From Salinilacustrithrix flava (lineage in GTDB: Bacteria > Actinomycetota > Acidimicrobiia > Acidimicrobiales > Salinilacustritrichaceae): a DNA stretch of 64,000 nt. The notes under the pieces are model-generated. The model worked only from the letters and a program-made list of their open reading frames with translations, ran no database searches and was not told the DNA's origin. Location: the NCBI RefSeq assembly GCF_041228405.1, contig NZ_CP133888.1, positions 1,116,001-1,180,000 on the forward strand, read 5' to 3'. A program made the position numbers and the translations under genes. Position 1 is the first letter of the stretch. The number at the start of each line of letters is the position of its first letter. Shown here piece by piece: positions 38,879 through 48,110 of the stretch.

Positions 38879-40314
38879 CCGTCCTCGCCGTGCTGGCGCT
38901 GGCCACGGGGTGGTACGTCACCCGGTCCTTCGACACGAAGGTGCTGGTGCTCGTCGCCGTCCTGCCCTTCCTCGGCTGGCTGCAGGCGCACGCCGCCGGG
39001 GTCCCCTGGTCCCTGGCCGTGACGGGGCTCATCGCGCTGCTCCTCCTCCACGCGGTCCGGGAGCGGCCCGCCTCCACCGGCCGGGGCGCCCACGGGCTCA
39101 CCGCGCTCGTCCTCGGCTACGGCGCCGTGGTCGCGGCCCAGGCGTTCAGCACCGACCTGCCCTCCGTGCTCACCGGTCTGCGAGGGGCGCGGTTGGTCGT
39201 CGAGGCGCTGGCCCTCTACTTCATCGGCGCGGAGGTGGCGCGTCGGCCCGTGCTGGTGCGCCGGCTGGTGCAGGTGGTCCTGGCCGGTGGTGCCCTCGTC
39301 GGCGCGTACGCGATCAAGCAGTGGCTCGCCGGCTTCGACGCCGCGGAGATCGCCCACTACCGGCGCACGTTCCCCATCGCCATCCGGGAGCGGCGCATCT
39401 TCTCGACTCTGCCCGGCGCCAGCGCCCTCGGGCACCACCTCGGGCTCGTCGCCCTGATGTCGGGCGCCGCGCTCCTGGTGCGTCCGAGGCGCTGGGTGGT
39501 GCCGAGCGCGCTGCTCGCCACCTCGCTGCTCGGGGTGCTGCTGACCGGGCAGCGCGGCGTGCAGCTGTCGGTGTTCGCCGCCGGCCTCGCGGTCGTCGCC
39601 GTCGCGCTGTGCCGACCCGCCTTCCGCCGAGAGGGTGCACGCGCCGGCCAGGTCGTCACCGTGCTCGCCACGGCGGTCATCGCCCTGGTGCTGCTGACAC
39701 CGGTCCAGGACCGCCGCGCCGCGTCCGAGCCGGATCGGTCCGCGTTCGACAGCGCCCGGATCAAGCTCGCGCTGCTCCGTGACGGTGCCGACGAGAGCTC
39801 GGCACGGCTGCGCACCGAGCGCCTCGGCCAGACCGTCGACGCGCTGCTCGAGCGGCCCTTCGGCGCGGGCACCGGCCTCAACCTCCTGGTCGACCCGGAG
39901 CGGTCGGCGCGCAGCACCTTCCTCGGCCAGGCGGGCTTCGGTGACGAGACCTACCGACTGCCCCTCGATCCGCTGCCCGGCGAGTCGTACTACTACACGC
40001 TCGCATCGGAGACCGGCCTCCCGGGGTTGGCGGGCTGGTTGGCCATCTCCTGGTTCGGGATCGCGTCCGCCGCGGGGATCGCGCTCCGCCACCCCGACCG
40101 GACCAAGGCGGCGGTGGCGCTCGCCGCGTGCGGGTACCTGGTGATCGTCGTGGTCGACTCCTTCACCGTCGACGCCATGTCGTCGATCACGGTGTCGGGC
40201 TGGTTCTGGCTCCTCGTCGGCATGGTCGGCCGCTGGGCGCACGAGGACCGGCTCCCACGCGGCGGAGAGGTGACGGCCGCGTCGCGCCCCGACGGACTGC
40301 AGGTGACCCGATGA
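38875..40314 (+). CDS. Wzy/O-antigen-ligase-like polysaccharide polymerase
   Basis: 479 residues and about twelve hydrophobic segments. The central large extracellular loop (about residues 265-370) carries RLRTERLGQTVDALLERPFGAGTG and ESYYYTLASETGLPGLAGW. These are the hallmark features of Wzy_C/O-antigen ligase proteins, in which a loop Arg/His and the E-x-G-x-x-G motif handle undecaprenyl-linked sugars. It should polymerise repeat units outside the membrane after flipping by the Wzx homologue at 49641. GTG overlaps the previous stop (GTGA). Confidence 0.85.
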   Translation: MTVLAVLALATGWYVTRSFDTKVLVLVAVLPFLGWLQAHAAGVPWSLAVTGLIALLLLHAVRERPASTGRGAHGLTALVLGYGAVVAAQAFSTDLPSVLTGLRGARLVVEALALYFIGAEVARRPVLVRRLVQVVLAGGALVGAYAIKQWLAGFDAAEIAHYRRTFPIAIRERRIFSTLPGASALGHHLGLVALMSGAALLVRPRRWVVPSALLATSLLGVLLTGQRGVQLSVFAAGLAVVAVALCRPAFRREGARAGQVVTVLATAVIALVLLTPVQDRRAASEPDRSAFDSARIKLALLRDGADESSARLRTERLGQTVDALLERPFGAGTGLNLLVDPERSARSTFLGQAGFGDETYRLPLDPLPGESYYYTLASETGLPGLAGWLAISWFGIASAAGIALRHPDRTKAAVALAACGYLVIVVVDSFTVDAMSSITVSGWFWLLVGMVGRWAHEDRLPRGGEVTAASRPDGLQVTR

Positions 40315-41396
40315 GGATCGGCGTCGACGCCACCTCCGTCCTCGACGAGCGCAGCGGCGTCGAGGGGCACGTGTTCGCCGCCGTGGAGGCCCTGGCCCAG
40401 GCGCCCGACGACGAGGTCGTGGCCTTCGTCCGCCGGCAGGTGCCGACACGCTGGCGCCACGGCCCCGACCGCCTGCGCACCGTCTGCCTGTCCACCGACA
40501 GCCAGGCGGCTGCCACCCAGCTGCACCTGCCCCGGGCGATCCGCCAGGTGGGGGTGGACGTGCTGTACTGCCCGGCGAAGCCACCACCCGCCCGACCCGG
40601 CGTCCCCGTCCTGGACGCCATCCACGACATCGTCCCGTGGAGCCGGCCCGAGACCATGGGTCGTGGCGCCGGGGCCTGGTACCGCACGTTCGACCGGGTC
40701 GCCGTGCAACGGGGGGCCCACATCTCGACCGGGACGCGCGCGGTGGCCGAGGAGCTCGGCACCGTCCTGCCGGTCTCCGATCGGGTCCACGTGGTCGGCG
40801 GGGCGATGCCCCCCTGGCTCGAGGCCGCCGCTCGGGCCGGCCACCACGAGCGACCGGCGGTCGCCGGCGACGGCCCGTACGTCCTGAGCATCTGCCGGAT
40901 CGAGCCCCGCAAGGACCTCGGCACGCTCCTCGATGCGTGGGAGCTGCTCGGGTCCGCCCGCGGCGCCACCCGCCTGCTGCTGGTCGGGAAGGTGGGCTGG
41001 AAGGTGGACGCCGTCGTCGACCGGGCGCGGCGCACCGCCGGCGTCGAGCTGTGCGGGTGGGTCGATGAGGCCGACCTCCCCGGCCTGTACGCGCACGCCG
41101 AGGCGTTCGTCTCACCGTCGCTCGAGGAGGGGTTCGGGCTGCCCGTCCTCGAGGCCATGGCCTTCGGTGCACCCGTCGTCGCGTCCGCCATCCCGCCGCA
41201 CCTCGAGGTGGGCCAGGGCGGCATCGACAGCTTCTCGCCCGGCGACCCGGCCGAGCTCGCCGAGCACCTCCTCGGCCTGCTCGGCGACGAGCGCCGGCGG
41301 CGACGCCTGACCGGTGCGGGCCGGAGGCGGGCGGCGTGCTTCTCGGGCGCCGCGCTCGGACGCCGCCTCCGGCGAGCGCTGGAGGCTGCAGCGTGA
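40311..41396 (+). CDS. Family 4 glycosyltransferase
   Basis: 361 residues, GT-B. MRIGVDATSVLDERSGVEGHVFAAVEALAQ, then DVLYCPAKPPPARPGVPVLDAIHDIVPW belongs to mannosyltransferase B-like GT4. The nucleotide-sugar lobe has YVLSICRIEPRKDLGTLL and FVSPSLEEGFGLPVLEAMAFGAPVVAS, the complete E-x7-E motif. It transfers a hexose, often mannose or rhamnose, to the lipid-linked oligosaccharide. ATGA overlap with the polymerase gene. Confidence 0.9.
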   Translation: MRIGVDATSVLDERSGVEGHVFAAVEALAQAPDDEVVAFVRRQVPTRWRHGPDRLRTVCLSTDSQAAATQLHLPRAIRQVGVDVLYCPAKPPPARPGVPVLDAIHDIVPWSRPETMGRGAGAWYRTFDRVAVQRGAHISTGTRAVAEELGTVLPVSDRVHVVGGAMPPWLEAAARAGHHERPAVAGDGPYVLSICRIEPRKDLGTLLDAWELLGSARGATRLLLVGKVGWKVDAVVDRARRTAGVELCGWVDEADLPGLYAHAEAFVSPSLEEGFGLPVLEAMAFGAPVVASAIPPHLEVGQGGIDSFSPGDPAELAEHLLGLLGDERRRRRLTGAGRRRAACFSGAALGRRLRRALEAAA

Positions 41397-43027
41397 GCGC
41401 GCCGGTCGACGTCGTGGTCGTGGCGCACCGGTCCGCGGCCACCATCGACGCCTGCGTCCGGTCGGCGGTGCGCGAGCCGATGGTGGGCTCGGTCTTCGTC
41501 GTCGACAGCGGATCGCCGGACGACAGCAGCGCCATCGCGCGCCGTGCGGGTGCACGCGTCCTCCGCGCGCCGAACCGGGGCTTCGGCGCCGGCTGCAACC
41601 TGGGCGTGGGCGCCACGACCGCCGACCACGTCCTGCTCCTCAACCCCGACGCCGAGCTGCGCCCGGGGACCCTCGCCGCCCTGGTGGACCACCTCGACCG
41701 CACGCCGGGGTGCGGCCTCGTGTCGTCCGACCTCGAGCACCCCGACGGCCGTCGGGAGCCGGTCGCCCGTCGGCGCCCGTCGGTGCTCCGCTGCCCGCTG
41801 GAGCCCGGTCTGGCTGCCCGCCTGGACGCCGCCTGGTACCAGCGGCGGCTGCCCGATGGCGGTCCCGTGCAGTGGCTCTCCGGCGCAGCGCTGCTCGCTC
41901 GCCGGACGGCCTTCGACGAGGTGCACGGGTTCGACGAGCGCTACTTCCTCTACGGAGAGGACGCCGACCTGTGCCTGCGGATGCAGGCGGCCGGCTGGAC
42001 CACGGAGTGGGTCCCCGGGTGCCCCACCTCGCACCGGTCCGGGACGTCGACCGCCGGGCTCGGCCCGTCGGCCAAGGAGCTGTGGGCCCAGGGGTGGCGG
42101 CGCGTGCTGGACGACCACCATCGCCACCCCTCGGCTGCTCGCCGTGCGACCCAGGTCGGGCTCGTCGGGCGGGCCGTCGTCTGGACCGCCCTCGGGCGAC
42201 GGGACCGGGCCGAGACCTGGGCCCGGGCCAGCCGGGCCATGGCGACGACCCCGACGACCGAGCCACGGGGCACCGGTCGAGCGGACCGCATCGCGCTGCT
42301 CGGCACGGCCATCGACGTCGTCGACCTCGACGGGGCCGTCGAGCGGATCGCGGCGATGGCGGCGGAGGGCTCGTTCCGTCACGTCGTGACCGCCAACGTC
42401 GACTTCCTCCGCCAGGCGGACGAGTCGAGCCCGACCCGAGCGGCCCTGCGTGCGGCCGACCTGGTCGTGCCCGACGGGGTGCCGCTGCTCTGGATGGCTC
42501 GTTGGCAGCGCACGCCGCTGCGCGGGCGCGTCAACGGCACCGACCTCACGGTCCGCCTGCTCGAGCGGGCCGGCGCCACCGGCTGGACGGTCTGCTACGT
42601 CGGCGGCGAGCCCGGCGTCGCCGCCGCCGCGGCCGAGGCGGCCGCCGGTCGCTGGGGCACCCGCACCGCGGGCATCCGCTGCCCCTCGCCCGAGGAGATG
42701 GACGACCCGGTCGCCGGACGGGAGGTCGCCGAGTGGGTCCGGTCCACGGGCGCCGACCTCGTGCTGCTCGCCATCGGCGGTGGCCGCCAGGAGCGCTGGG
42801 TGCACCAGCACCGGGATGCCCTCGGCGACGGCGTGGTCATCGGCGTCGGATCGGCGCTCGACTTCGTGGCCGGCACGCGCCCTCGGGCGCCACGGTGGAT
42901 GCAGCAGGCCGGTCTCGAGTGGGCCTGGCGCCTCGCGCAGGAACCCGGACGCCTGTGGCGGCGGTACCTGGTCGAGGACCCCCAGGTGCTGCTCGCGTTC
43001 GCGCGGGAGCGGGCGGCGGCACGATGA
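41393..43027 (+). CDS. Bifunctional GT2 - WecG/TagA (GT26) glycosyltransferase fusion
   Basis: 544 residues. Residues 1-290 are a rhamnosyltransferase-type GT2: VDVVVVAHRSAATI, PNRGFGAGCNLGV, LLNPDAELRPGTL, and the acceptor motif FLYGEDADLCLRM. Residues 296-540 are a complete WecG/TagA/CpsF domain: IALLGTAIDVVDLDGAV, HVVTANVDFLRQAD, PDGVPLLW, RVNGTDLTVRLLE, YVGGEPGVAAAAA and LLAIGGGRQERWV. WecG/TagA adds ManNAc-type sugars as the second step after priming. Joining the two in one chain implies successive additions to the same acceptor. GTGA overlap upstream, ATGA downstream. Confidence 0.88.
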   Translation: MSAPVDVVVVAHRSAATIDACVRSAVREPMVGSVFVVDSGSPDDSSAIARRAGARVLRAPNRGFGAGCNLGVGATTADHVLLLNPDAELRPGTLAALVDHLDRTPGCGLVSSDLEHPDGRREPVARRRPSVLRCPLEPGLAARLDAAWYQRRLPDGGPVQWLSGAALLARRTAFDEVHGFDERYFLYGEDADLCLRMQAAGWTTEWVPGCPTSHRSGTSTAGLGPSAKELWAQGWRRVLDDHHRHPSAARRATQVGLVGRAVVWTALGRRDRAETWARASRAMATTPTTEPRGTGRADRIALLGTAIDVVDLDGAVERIAAMAAEGSFRHVVTANVDFLRQADESSPTRAALRAADLVVPDGVPLLWMARWQRTPLRGRVNGTDLTVRLLERAGATGWTVCYVGGEPGVAAAAAEAAAGRWGTRTAGIRCPSPEEMDDPVAGREVAEWVRSTGADLVLLAIGGGRQERWVHQHRDALGDGVVIGVGSALDFVAGTRPRAPRWMQQAGLEWAWRLAQEPGRLWRRYLVEDPQVLLAFARERAAAR

Positions 43028-44106
43028 CCGGCCTCGACCTCCTCGTCGCCGCCCACAACGCGCCGCCCGCCACCGGCGGCATCGAGCGCTGGGTCGACGA
43101 CCTCTGCCGTCACCTCGCGCCGGGCCGCGCTGCGCTGCTGCGCCCGCCGACCGCCGACCACGACTCCCCGGCGGATGGCGCCTACCACGTCCTCACCGCA
43201 CCCCTCGTGGGTACGTGCCCGCCGCGGTGGCGCCCTGCACGCCGCGCCCTGCTCGACGCGCCTGCGTCCGCCGTCACGCTGTGCGCCGAGTGGTGGCCGC
43301 ACGCCCGGGCCCTGGCCGGCGCGGAGCGCCCGGGCGTCCGGGCCGTGCTCGTCCACGGAACCGAGGTCCTGCGCAGCCTCCACCACCCACGGGCCCAGCG
43401 ATCGCTGGTGCGGGCCCTGGGAGGCATGGACGTCGTCGTCGCGAACAGCACCTACACCGCCGACCTGTGCGCGCGCCTCGACGTGGAGGCCGTCGTCCTG
43501 CCGCCCGGCATCGACCTCGACCGTCCCCACGGAGATCCGGTCGAGCTGGCTGCACGCCTCGACCTGGACGGACGACCCGTGGTCGCCTCCATCTCCCGCC
43601 TCGTCCCCCGCAAGGGCCACCGTGAGCTGCTCGATCGCTGGCGACGGGTCCTCGACGCGGTGCCCGACGCGATCTGGGTCGTCGCCGGCGACGGGCCCGA
43701 GCGGGCCGCCCTCGAGGCGCTCGCCCCGCCGTCGGTGCGCGTGCTCGGCGCGGTCGACGACCCGACCGTCGGCGCGCTCCTGCGCCTGGCCGATGTCCAC
43801 GTCATGCCCGGGATCGCCGTCGACGGCCACGTCGAAGGCTTCGGTCTGGTCGCCGTCGAGGCCGCGGCGTGCGGCACCCCGACCGTGGCGACCGACGTCG
43901 GCGGCGTCGGCGACGCCGTCGGGGCAGGCGGGATCGTGGTCGCCGACCACGATGCGCTCGTCGACGCGGTGACCGAGCTGCTGCGCGACGGGGTCCATCG
44001 CCGGGAGCTGGGCGAGCGAGCTCGGACGCAGGCGGCTGCGCTCGCCTGGCCGGAGCTGGCGACCCGCTACCGCGAGGCGCTCCACCTGGAGGGGGTCCCG
44101 GCATGA
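43024..44106 (+). CDS. Family 4 glycosyltransferase
   Basis: 360 residues, GT-B. DLLVAAHNAPPATGGIERWVDDLCRHL is the acceptor-side loop, followed by VVVANSTYTADLCARLD, VVLPPGIDLDR, VVASISRLVPRKGHRELL and GHVEGFGLVAVEAAACGTPTVATDVGGVGDAV. The last holds the E-x7-E motif. It resembles PimB-like and phosphatidylinositol mannoside-type GT4 proteins, but within this operon a polysaccharide role is likelier. ATGA overlaps on both sides. Confidence 0.9.
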   Translation: MTGLDLLVAAHNAPPATGGIERWVDDLCRHLAPGRAALLRPPTADHDSPADGAYHVLTAPLVGTCPPRWRPARRALLDAPASAVTLCAEWWPHARALAGAERPGVRAVLVHGTEVLRSLHHPRAQRSLVRALGGMDVVVANSTYTADLCARLDVEAVVLPPGIDLDRPHGDPVELAARLDLDGRPVVASISRLVPRKGHRELLDRWRRVLDAVPDAIWVVAGDGPERAALEALAPPSVRVLGAVDDPTVGALLRLADVHVMPGIAVDGHVEGFGLVAVEAAACGTPTVATDVGGVGDAVGAGGIVVADHDALVDAVTELLRDGVHRRELGERARTQAAALAWPELATRYREALHLEGVPA

Positions 44107-45227
44107 GCGCCGTCTGCTACGTGCTGCTCGACTACCCCGTGCTCTCCCAGACCTTCGTGCACGACGAGATCCGGGCCCTGCGGGATCGTGGGGTCGACGT
44201 GCACGTCGTGAACCTCGAGGGCGCAGGCGGTGACCTGCCCCTGCGCGCCCACCGCGCCCGCAGCTGGTGGACCCTGGCGCACGTCGCTCGCCTGCTCGCC
44301 CGCCGGCCCCAGGCGATCGGGGCACTCGCGCGCGGACCCCTCACGTTCGGGTTCCGGCTCCGCCTGCTCGCCGCCGCCGAGGTGGCTCGCCGGCGCGGCG
44401 TGCGCGCCGTGCACGCCCACTTCGCCTACCGCTCCGCCGACGCCGCCGAGGTCATCGGGCGCTCGCTCGGGACCGGCCACTCCCTCACGGCGCACGCCCG
44501 GGACCTCTTCGTGCCCGAGGGCGACGTCTCGCACCGGCTCCGTGCCGCCGCCTGCGTGGTCACCGTCTGCGAGTACAACCGCCGCTGGATCGAGCAGCAC
44601 CACGGCGATGCAGGCCCCGTCGTCGTCATCCCCGCCAGCACCGATCTGGGGCGACCACCGCCGCCCCCGGTCCCACGTGCCGCCCCGACCATCATCACCG
44701 TCGGCCGGTTGGTGGAGAAGAAGGGCATGGACGTGGTCCTCGCCGCGTGCGCTCGGCTCACGGGGCGCTGGAGGCTCGTCGTCGTGGGCGACGGTCCCGA
44801 GGAGGCCACCTTGCGCCGCCAGGCCGAGGCGCTCGGGATCGCCGACCGGGTGCGCTTCGCGGGTGCCCGTGACCACGAGGAGACCATCAGGGCCATCGCC
44901 GAGGCAGACGTGTTCTGCGGGGCGTACCGGGTGGCACGTGACGGTGACCGCGACTCGATGCCCGTCGTCGTGAAGGAGGCGATGGCGGCCGGGCGGCCCG
45001 TGGTGGCGACCGACGTCGTCGCCGTCGGCGAGATGGTCGACGACGGCGCCAGCGGCGTGCTCGTCCCTCCCGACGAACCGGCAGCGATGGCGGAGGCCCT
45101 GGAGCGGCTGCTCGCCGACCGCTGCCTGCGCGCGTCCATGGGGGCCCGCGGCCGCCAGATCGTGGAGGAGCGCTTCGACCTGGCCCGCCAGGCCGAGCGA
45201 CTGCACCGGGAGGTGTTCGCATGCTGA
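44103..45227 (+). CDS. Family 4 glycosyltransferase (colanic-acid-type)
   Basis: 374 residues, GT-B. YVLLDYPVLSQTFVHDEIRALRDRGVDVHVVNL matches the N-terminus of WcaL/AmsK-type enzymes. HAHFAYRSADAA, SLTAHARDLFV, and VIPASTDL follow. The donor lobe has IITVGRLVEKKGMDVVL and DRDSMPVVVKEAMAAGRPVVATDVVAVGEMV. The first Glu of the E-x7-E motif is replaced, as in WcaL relatives that use a P-V-V-x-K-E-A motif. It adds a hexose to the repeat unit. Confidence 0.9.
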   Translation: MSAVCYVLLDYPVLSQTFVHDEIRALRDRGVDVHVVNLEGAGGDLPLRAHRARSWWTLAHVARLLARRPQAIGALARGPLTFGFRLRLLAAAEVARRRGVRAVHAHFAYRSADAAEVIGRSLGTGHSLTAHARDLFVPEGDVSHRLRAAACVVTVCEYNRRWIEQHHGDAGPVVVIPASTDLGRPPPPPVPRAAPTIITVGRLVEKKGMDVVLAACARLTGRWRLVVVGDGPEEATLRRQAEALGIADRVRFAGARDHEETIRAIAEADVFCGAYRVARDGDRDSMPVVVKEAMAAGRPVVATDVVAVGEMVDDGASGVLVPPDEPAAMAEALERLLADRCLRASMGARGRQIVEERFDLARQAERLHREVFAC

Positions 45228-46108
45228 GCGTCGTCGTGGCCATCCCCACCTTCGGACGCACCGAGCTGCTGTGGCGGTGCCTCGAGTCCGTCGTCGCCCT
45301 CGATCCCCGACCCCGCGAGGTGGTCGTCGTCGACGGCAACCCCGAGCCCCTCGACATCCCCGTGCCGCTGCCCTCGTGGGTGCGGGTCGTGCCCGAGCCC
45401 AACCGCGGGCCGGCGCACGCCCGCAACACCGCACACCGGGCCCTCGCGCCCCGACCGGCCGACGTCGTGTGCTTCCTCGACGACGACGCCGTCGCTCCCA
45501 CCGGGTGGGTGGCCGCCCACGTCGACCGGCACGCGGCGCTGCCGGAGGCCGGCGCCATCGGCGGCAGCATCGTGAACCTCACCGCGGGGTCGCTCGCCTC
45601 CGAGCACCTGCACCGCACCTCGTTCGCCCCGCTGCGCACGGACGAGGGTCCGGTGCGGTTCGTCCCGAGCGTCAACATCTCCTACAAGCAGCGCTGCCTC
45701 GACGAGGTCGGCCTGTTCGACACCTCCCTCACGGAGGCAGCCGGCGAGGACGTCGACCACTGCGCCCGCATCATCGATGCCGGCTGGGACGTCTGGTACG
45801 CGCCCGACATCCCGGTCGGCCACCACTACCCGACGTCCGTGCGGGGCCTCCTCCGCAAGCAACGGGCGTACGGCCGCGGCTTCGCCCGGACCCGCTCGCT
45901 GCACCCCGAGCTGCCCGGTGCCGACTTCCTCGACAAGGGATGGACCCGGACGCTGGCGGGCACCGTCCCCCACGTCGTCCGGGAGGGCCTGTCCGCCGGC
46001 CGGCGGCTGGGCTGGCCGCACGGGCCCCTCGCGGCGGCCTGCCACGCCGCCTACCGAGCGGGCGCGGTGGCCGAGCGAACCAGGATCCGGCGGGCAGGGG
46101 CGGCATGA
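45221..46108 (+). CDS. Family 2 glycosyltransferase
   Basis: 295 residues, GT-A. VVVAIPTFGRTELLWRCLESV, then VVVDGNPEPLD, PNRGPAHARNTAHRAL, CFLDDDAVAPTGWV (the metal-binding DDD), VPSVNISYKQRCLDEVGLFD, and the acceptor motif EAAGEDVDHCARI. ATG 45221 overlaps the previous stop by 7 bases. It belongs to the same subfamily as the next gene and 48694, perhaps from old duplication. Confidence 0.87.
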   Translation: MLSVVVAIPTFGRTELLWRCLESVVALDPRPREVVVVDGNPEPLDIPVPLPSWVRVVPEPNRGPAHARNTAHRALAPRPADVVCFLDDDAVAPTGWVAAHVDRHAALPEAGAIGGSIVNLTAGSLASEHLHRTSFAPLRTDEGPVRFVPSVNISYKQRCLDEVGLFDTSLTEAAGEDVDHCARIIDAGWDVWYAPDIPVGHHYPTSVRGLLRKQRAYGRGFARTRSLHPELPGADFLDKGWTRTLAGTVPHVVREGLSAGRRLGWPHGPLAAACHAAYRAGAVAERTRIRRAGAA

Positions 46109-47031
46109 TCGCCGACGCCGCCGTCGTGGTGCCGACGCACCGCAGGCCCGAGCTCCTCGCCGAGGCGCTCGACGGCATCGACGCCCTCCGGCCGGGGCCG
46201 TCCGAGGTCGTGGTCGTGGTCGACGGACCCTGCCCGCGCACCGAGGCCGTCCTGCGTGGCCGGGACGTCACCGTCCTCCGCACCCCCGGCATCGGCCCGG
46301 CAGGCGCCCGGAACGCCGGCTGGCGCGCCACCACGGCCCCGGTCGTCGCCTTCCTCGACGACGACTGCGTCCCCGACCCCGGCTGGCTCGGCGGCCTCGT
46401 CGCCGGCCTGGGCGACGACAGCATCGGCATCGTGCAGGGCACCACCGTGCCGGCCTCACCGGCCGATCCCGACGACCGCACGATCCACGTCACCGGAGAG
46501 ACCGGCCTCTACGAGACCTGCAACATCGCCTACCGCCGGGAAGCGCTGGTGGTCGTGGGCGGCTTCGACGAGCACTTCGCCGAGCGCCTGTCGAGGGACG
46601 GGCGCTGGTTCGCCGAGGACACGGACCTCGCCTGGCGCGTGAGGCGGACGGGCTGGGCCACCACGTTCCGGACGGACGCGCGGGTCCGCCACCACGTGTT
46701 CCCAGGCACGCTGCGGTCGTCGATCAGGGAGGAGTGGCGGCGTTCGCTGTTCCCGGCCCTCATCCGAGCGATCCCCGAGCTGGCCGAGCGGACGCCGGCA
46801 CCCCACCGCCTCCGGCCGCACTCGTTGGAGGCGCAGGCGGCGCTGGCCGGCACCGCGCTCGCCGCCCTGCGCCGCTCCCCCTGGCCGGCGCTCGCCGCGG
46901 CGCCCTACCTGCGATGGGCCCTGGCCCGTCACCGTCGCCCTGGCGCGCTCGCGCGCCAGGTCGCCCTCGACGCGGTGGGTTCCGTCGCCCTGCTGGTGGG
47001 CTCCGCCCGTCACCGGAGGTTGCTGCTGTGA
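46105..47031 (+). CDS. Family 2 glycosyltransferase
   Basis: 308 residues, GT-A. AVVVPTHRRPELLAEALDGI, GARNAGWRATTAPVVAFLDDDCVPDPGWL with the metal motif, QGTTVPASPADPDDRTIH, YETCNIAYRREALVVVGGFD, WFAEDTDLAWRVRR as acceptor motif. A C-terminal amphipathic region (about 230-308) could tether it to the membrane. Strongly similar in plan to the gene at 48694. ATGA overlap with the previous gene, GTGA with the next. Confidence 0.88.
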   Translation: MIADAAVVVPTHRRPELLAEALDGIDALRPGPSEVVVVVDGPCPRTEAVLRGRDVTVLRTPGIGPAGARNAGWRATTAPVVAFLDDDCVPDPGWLGGLVAGLGDDSIGIVQGTTVPASPADPDDRTIHVTGETGLYETCNIAYRREALVVVGGFDEHFAERLSRDGRWFAEDTDLAWRVRRTGWATTFRTDARVRHHVFPGTLRSSIREEWRRSLFPALIRAIPELAERTPAPHRLRPHSLEAQAALAGTALAALRRSPWPALAAAPYLRWALARHRRPGALARQVALDAVGSVALLVGSARHRRLLL

Positions 47032-48110
47032 CGTCGATCGCCATCACGAACCCGTACGCGTGGCCGCACGTGAAGCGCGGCTCGGAGACCCTCGCGCTCG
47101 GCCTCGCCGGCTGGTTGCGCGGCCAGGGCATCGACGCCCGACTGGTCGCCGGTGGCCCGCCACCTCGCCGGTACGACGTGGACGGCGTCCCCGTGCACCT
47201 CGTGCCGGCCCCCGATCTCCGCCGGATCCACCACGACCTCGACGGGCTGCTCACCCACGTCCCGGCGATGGCCGCCGAGCTGGCTCGCCGCCGCGACGAC
47301 GTGGTCCATGCGCTGCTCTACGGCGACGCGCTCGCGGCCCGCCTCGCCCGCCGCCCCTACGTGGTGCACTACGGGGGCATCGCGGTGCGGCGCGGGTTCG
47401 ACGACCACCGGATCCGCTGGCGCGCCTTCGCGGCCGGCACGCGGGGCGCGGCCGCGGTGATCTCGCCGAGCCAGGCGGCCGCCGACCACCTCCGTGCCGA
47501 GTTCGGGGTCGACGCCGTCGTCATCCCCAACGCCATCGACTGCGCCCGGTTCAGCGCGTCGACGCCGACCGAACCCGGCCGCATCCTGTGCGCCGCGACG
47601 CCCGACGATGCCCGCAAGCGGGTCCCGGTCCTCGTCGCCGCGTTCGGCACCGTCGCCCGGTGCCACCCGGACGCCCGTCTGGTGCTCGCCGGCGCGGCCG
47701 GCGACGCCACCCGTCGGGAGCTCCGGACGCTCGTGGATCCCCGCACCGCCGAGCGCATCGAGTTCCTCGGCGACATCGACCAGGACGCGCTCGCGCACGA
47801 GTACGCGCGCGCCGCCACGACCTGCCTCCCGTCGCTCCGCGAGGCCTTCGGCCTCGTGCTCGTCGAGTCGCTGGCCGCCGGCACCCCCGCCGTCGGCGCG
47901 CACGACGGAGCGATCCCCGAGATCGTCGACGACAGCGTGGGCGGCACCTTCCCGCCCGACGACGTTGAGGCCTGCGCGACGGCGCTGCTGCGCTCGCTCG
48001 AGCTGGCCGAGGACCGGGCCACCGCCGGGGCGTGCGTCGCCCGGTCCATGCACTTCGACTGGGGCACGATCGGGCCCCGGTGGATCGATCTCTACCGGAG
48101 CGTCGCGTGA
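47028..48110 (+). CDS. Family 4 glycosyltransferase
   Basis: 360 residues, GT-B. TSIAITNPYAWPHVKRGSETLALGLAGWLRGQG has the acceptor-side Gly-rich loop replaced by KRGSET. Then VVHYGGIAVRRGF, AVISPSQAAADHLRAEFG, VVIPNAIDCARF, LCAATPDDARKRVPVLVAAF, and CLPSLREAFGLVLVESLAAGTPAVGAHDGAIPEIV with the E-x7-E motif. Typical polysaccharide GT4. GTGA upstream, one-base overlap (TGATG) downstream. Confidence 0.9.
   Translation: MTSIAITNPYAWPHVKRGSETLALGLAGWLRGQGIDARLVAGGPPPRRYDVDGVPVHLVPAPDLRRIHHDLDGLLTHVPAMAAELARRRDDVVHALLYGDALAARLARRPYVVHYGGIAVRRGFDDHRIRWRAFAAGTRGAAAVISPSQAAADHLRAEFGVDAVVIPNAIDCARFSASTPTEPGRILCAATPDDARKRVPVLVAAFGTVARCHPDARLVLAGAAGDATRRELRTLVDPRTAERIEFLGDIDQDALAHEYARAATTCLPSLREAFGLVLVESLAAGTPAVGAHDGAIPEIVDDSVGGTFPPDDVEACATALLRSLELAEDRATAGACVARSMHFDWGTIGPRWIDLYRSVA

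Noticed and set aside
38623..41703. A 1,026-codon minus-strand open frame inside the polysaccharide operon
   Set aside because: Antisense to three well-supported genes on the plus strand; composition is Arg/Pro/Gly-rich with no domain.
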